Assembly: GCF_001262605.1 (NCBI RefSeq) | Contig: NZ_LGTC01000001.1 | Span: forward strand, 2,337,501-2,401,500 | DNA: 64,000 nucleotides | From: Pseudobacteroides cellulosolvens ATCC 35603 = DSM 2933 | GTDB lineage: Bacteria > Bacillota > Clostridia > Acetivibrionales > DSM-2933 | Reading direction: 5' to 3' | The notes under the pieces: generated by a model | Seen by the model: only the letters and a program-made list of their open reading frames with translations | Told to the model about the DNA's origin: nothing | Databases searched by the model: none | Part shown: one piece after another, positions 28,401-34,400 of the stretch | Position numbering within the stretch: position 1 is the first letter of the stretch | How the letters are laid out: every line of letters starts with the position of its first letter | Program-made: the position numbers and the translations under genes

Positions 28401-31400
28401 ACGCGAGTATTATCTGTTTTAAGCTCTGTTGTTTTCCATGTGAAAGTAACATCTCCTGTAGAATTTGTAATAGAAGAAATTTTAAGCCAATTTCCTTCAC
28501 CAATAGGTTTATTCAAATCATCTAGCATTCTATATTGAACAGTATATTCCTTAATAGCAACATTGTCCTTTGCATGGAATAATAGCTGTGACGTACCCCT
28601 AATAACACCGCCATCAACAGGATTAAACTTGTCTATAACAGGTGCTGTAATATCTAGCCCCGGTCTAACAGTTACAATGTTTGACTTGATACTTTCATTT
28701 CCAAGGTTGTCTAGAGTAGTTATGTAATAATAGCTCTCCTTGTCTGTCGGTGCATAGTAATCTGCATAAACATTAGCGTCTGTTCCATAGATATAGCTAT
28801 AATTAATACCATCACTGCTTCTGTAAATCTTATATTGATAAAAGTCTTGAACTTGTGTTATTTGATTTATAACAAGATTTACCTTAAGCTCAGAAGAGTT
28901 TGCAGATAACTGAGGCACTGGTGGTGCAGTATTATCTATGGTATAGTTTACCAAAGCTTCAGATTGGTTATTTGAAGTATCCTTTGCAGTCACCTTAACC
29001 TGATAGTTTCCATCTGCTGCCAAACCCTTAGTACTCCATGTTATTGTTCCAGTCGAACTACTTCCTATATAATTCCACTTATCAGAACTATAATAATAAA
29101 ACTCAATAGAAGCTACTTTAATATCATCAGTAACAACTACACTAAGCTTTATGTCTTTATTGATTCTACTGTAGTTATCAGGAATGAATCTTTTTATTTC
29201 AGGTGGTTGTTTATCTGCATAAATCAATACCCCATAACTGCCTGTACCAGTGCTTTGTATGTGTTTAACAAAAAGATAATAAGTCTTGCCTGCTTCCAAT
29301 CTATATGGAATGTTAAAATTATGTCCATCAGTTCCATTATCATTTGAGGTTTTAAATACTTTACCATAGTCATATAAAAATCCAACAGTGTCTAGATTTC
29401 CTGTACTCTTTATATAATAATCGGATGTAGCATCTGGAATAAAACTGTAGACATCTACATCCCCCATGCTTTCAATTGCTTGAATATACTCATTTCCTAT
29501 TATTATATTCTTAGCAACTGTAAAATCATTGCCGACATCATCTACACCTTTGTGAATTGACAAATTATATGTGCCAACTGCTGAAAAATCACAATCTTCA
29601 ATACTATTTACAGCCAGCTTCAGATAGTAGTACTGATTTTGTGTTAAAGTTACATGAATGCTATTTACAGAACCAGAATATATTAAATTCTTTTGATAAT
29701 CGTATAATGATGCAATAAGGTTTACATTTCCAGAATAATCAAATAAATAGTGACCAGTTGTAGTTGGCTTAAATTTAAACAAATCAGTGTCGCATAAATA
29801 ATCGATTTTCCCAGATACAGAAGAATCTATAAGTAATTCTCCTGCCAAGTCGTAAGTATTACCAAAATCGTCCTGGGCTTTCCTTAAATCCAATTGATAC
29901 TTTCCAGTAGCAGCATTATTATAACTTTTTACTTCTATATAATATGTTTTATTTGCATCCAAATAAGGTGTTGTGTAAAAATTATCTCCCAATCCTGAAT
30001 TATCATTAGAACCAATTCTTATAAAGCTTTCATTATAAATAGCTCCAAATGTATTGGTAGATCCTGTAGTCTGTATGAGATAAATACCCGCTCCCTGATC
30101 AGTTGTAAACTTAAAGAAGTCTGTATCCTCAGGATAATTAATTTCTCCATCTTTTAATACGCCAGTTAAGATGTCTGTTGCGGTTGAAAAGGCATTACCA
30201 TGATCATCAGTTATATTCCCTGATAATGATACCTTAAAAGTATAGGCTCCCGATCCGTTTTCAAAGTCATTATGCCTGATCTTTAAATAATAATATCTAT
30301 TAGTCTTTAATGTCTGAATAATAGAAAGGTTAGAGTTTTCATTGCTACTGTTAAACCCTATCAAATTTCCTGCACTGTCATACAACTCTCCATAAAGACT
30401 TAATGCACCATTGCTGGAGATTGTATACAAACCTTCGGAAGGCACTGTAAATTTGACCCAGTCAATATCACCTGTATAATTTATCTTACCAGTAACATCA
30501 GAATTAGCCTGAACCGTATTAGCACTTGCCAATTGATTTGAATAGTCATCTGAATCTTTGTAAATTCTAAATCTATAATTCCCTATGACACTGCTGCTAC
30601 TATGATATACTCTCAGGTAGTAAACAGTATTTGCACTGAGGCTGTATGTAAATTTAAAATTATTGTTACCTCCACTGTTATAATCATATGCCTTCTGCTG
30701 CTGAGCCTGATCATATAAGAACCCCTCAACATTAGTTGTTCCGTCACTTTCAAAGGTATATGTTCCTGGGTCTGTAACAGTAAACTTTATATAATCGTTA
30801 TCTCCCCAGAAATCTATTGAACCTGGTAGCTCCCTTCCAGCAGATATAAGTGTGGCATTAGCAAAAGAATCTCCATAATCATCAACCACCGGTGAAATAT
30901 ATAGAGTATATTTCCCAACTCCTTCAGAATCAAGATCACTGCTATTCTGATGCCTTACATTTATATAGTAGGCTTGGTTTGCTGTAAGTCTGTAGCTTAT
31001 TCCAAAATTTAAGTCTCCGTCAGCGTAATTGCTACTACTACCTAAGCTGCTACCACTGCTATTTTCCAAATAACCATATGTATCAGTTGTTCCTATGGTC
31101 CTTATAAAATAAGGCCCAGTCACCGAAGGAATAAATTTAAACACATCAATATCACAAGTATAATTGATTTCTCCAGAATAATATACATTATCATATACTG
31201 CTGATGATACAGTTCTTTCGTTCATGTAATCATCAGTTAATTCTGTTACTTTTACACTATAGGTGCCAATTGATGATTCACTGTTATTCGATAATTTTAT
31301 ATAATAGTCCTTACTTGTATTTAAATACTTAATCATATACAAGTTATTTGACTTACCAGAATAGTTATCACTAGCCAAAAGCGTATTTTTATCATCATAC

Positions 31401-34400
31401 AACCAGCCATCAACATTAGAGCTTCCTGTACTCTCAACGCCATAATATCCAGACCTAGAAGGTGTAAATTTGAAGAAATCAATATCCCTTCCTGTTTCAA
31501 TATTTCCTGCTACTTCCTGATCAACTTGGATAAAGGTTGCACTTGCTGGTGCATTCCCATGATCGTCAGTTCCTGGCATGATTTTATATGAATATGTACC
31601 AGTCCCAGGATTATCTTTATCAATACCATTATTGTGGCGTATATTTAAACAATAAGTAGTGTTTGCATCAAGAGTTACTAATATATAAAAGTTTTTATCA
31701 AAGTTGCTAATGTCATTTCTCAAATAACAGGATACGCTATTACCTGCAATATTTGTTAAATAACATGATACATCTGTTGTTCCAGAGCTTTGGATAATAT
31801 ATGGTCCGGTCACCTGAGGTATAAACTTGAATACATCATTATCTCCAGTGTAGTTTATTTCGGCATTTACATCACTTTCCACACTTACAAGTGAAGCATT
31901 TGCATATTCATTTCTGTGATCATCATTTAAAGAAGATACTCTTACTTTGAACGGTCCTACTCCATTGGAAGAATTGTGGATAACCCTAACATAATAAATC
32001 TTATTTGACTCAAGGTAACTTATTATATAGAAGTTATTATTACTTCCATAATAGCCATCACTTGCTATAAGGCCATTCTGATTATTGTACAACCACCCAT
32101 CAACATCCGTAGTTCCTGAACTTTCGATACTATAATAACCATTAGTAGATGGCACAAATGTGAAATAATCAATATCACCTGCTGCTTCTATGCTACCGTC
32201 AATATCCGCACCAATACTAATACTAGTTGCAGTTGCACTGGTATTACCATGATCGTCTGTTCCAGCCATAACCTTTATAGAATATGTTCCGGTACCCAGA
32301 TTATCCTTATCTATTCCATTGTTATGACGCACATAAACGCAGTATGTCTTTCCAGCTTCAAGAGTTGCAACTATTTTGAAATTCTTATCAGTAGTACTTA
32401 TATTCTGCTGTGTGCTCGCAGATATTCCGCCTCCTGTTGCATTTGTCAATGATCCAACCAAATCTGTTGTTCCAGAGCTTTGAATAACATATGGACCAGC
32501 AGATTGTGTAGTAAATTTAAATATATCACAATCTCCAATATAATTTATATCACCAACAGCTGAATTTCCCAATGCTATTTGAGTTGCATTTTCATATTCA
32601 TTTCTATGCTCATCACTTAGAGCAGTTACTTTTACAATATATTCACCTATACCTGAACCAGAATTATGAGCGACCCTTAAATAATAAGTTTTGTTTGCCT
32701 CAAGGTAACTTATTATATAGAAGTTACTACCAATACCATAATAACCATCACTACCTATATTGTTATTCTGATCATTATACAGCCATCCGTCTACATCTGT
32801 ACTCCCAGAACTTTCAAAACTATAGTACCCACTAGTATTGGGCACAATCTTAAAGTAATCTACATCTGATGCTGTTTCAATATTTCCGGCTACATCTTGT
32901 CCAATATTTATACTTGTTGCATTTCCAATACTGTTACCATGCTCATCCTTCCCAGTCATAACCTTTAAAGAATATGCCCCAGTACCCGGATTATCCTTGT
33001 CTCCTCCATTGTTATGGTATACATATACACAGTATGTCTTTCCAGCTTCAAGAGTTGCAAGCATCTTAAAGTTTTTATCAGCGGTACTTATATTCTGCTG
33101 AGTATATGTATTAACGCTATTTCCTGTTGCATTTGTTAGCCGACCTATTAAATCTGTAGATCCTGCACTTTGAATCGCATAGGGACCAGCATCCTGTGCA
33201 TTAAACTTAAATATATCACAATCTCCTGAATAGTCTATTTCACCATCGGTTTCACTTCCTACTGTAACAAGAGTAGCATTTTCATATTCATTCCTATGAT
33301 CATCAGTCAATAATGTTATTTTAGTTGCATATGAGCCAATACCAGAGCCAGAGGTATGCCAAACTCTTAGATAATATGTTTTATTTGCCTCTAAATAACT
33401 TATTACATGAAAATTACTCCCAACCCCATAATAACCATCACTTCCTATTGAAACATTCTTATCCTTATATATCCCTCCATCTACATCTGTAGAACCCGTA
33501 CTCTCAGCACCATAATATCCTGATACCGATGGTATAAACATGAAATAATCTACATCACCTGCGGTTTCAATATTTCCTTGAACATCCTGTCCAATTTCAA
33601 TACTAGTTGCAGAATCCGAACTATTACCATGATCATCTGTTCCTGCAGCTATTTTCAAGGAATAAACCCCAGTACCTGGATTGTCTATATCCGATCCATT
33701 ATTATGTCGTATAAAAACACAATAGGTTTTATTAGCCTCAAGAGTAGCAATGATCTTAAAGTTTTTATCTGTAGTACTTATATTTTGTTGAGTGTTAGCT
33801 GATATGTTTGTTCCTGTTGCATTTGTCAATGTACCTACCAAGTCAGTTGTTCCAGAGCTTTGAATTATGCAAGGACCTGATGCTATAGTAGTAAACTTAT
33901 AAATATCAATATCACCTGTATAGTTTATCTCACCATTGATATCACTTCCAACGCTTGTTAAAGTAGCATTTTCATATTCATTCCTATGATCATCTAAGAG
34001 TGCCGTTACTTTAACTGCGTATGAGCCTATACTGGAACTTGTATTGTGTGCAATCCTAAGATAATAGTTCTTCCCTGATTCCAAATAACTAATAGTACGA
34101 AAGTTATTTCCTATGCCATAATAACCATCACTACTTATACTGTTATTCTGATCATTATACAATATACCATCAACATCAGTAGTTCCAGTACTTTCAAAAG
34201 CAAAGTAACCTGAAGTTGAAGGAACAAATTTAAAGAAATCGATATCTCCAGCAGTTTCTATGCTTCCTGCCATTTCTTCACCAACTTGGAGCATAGATGC
34301 TGAATCAATATTATTGCCATGATCATCTGTACCAATTGAAACCTTTATTGTGTATGCCCCTGTTCCAGGATTATCCTTATCACCTCCGTTATTATGACGA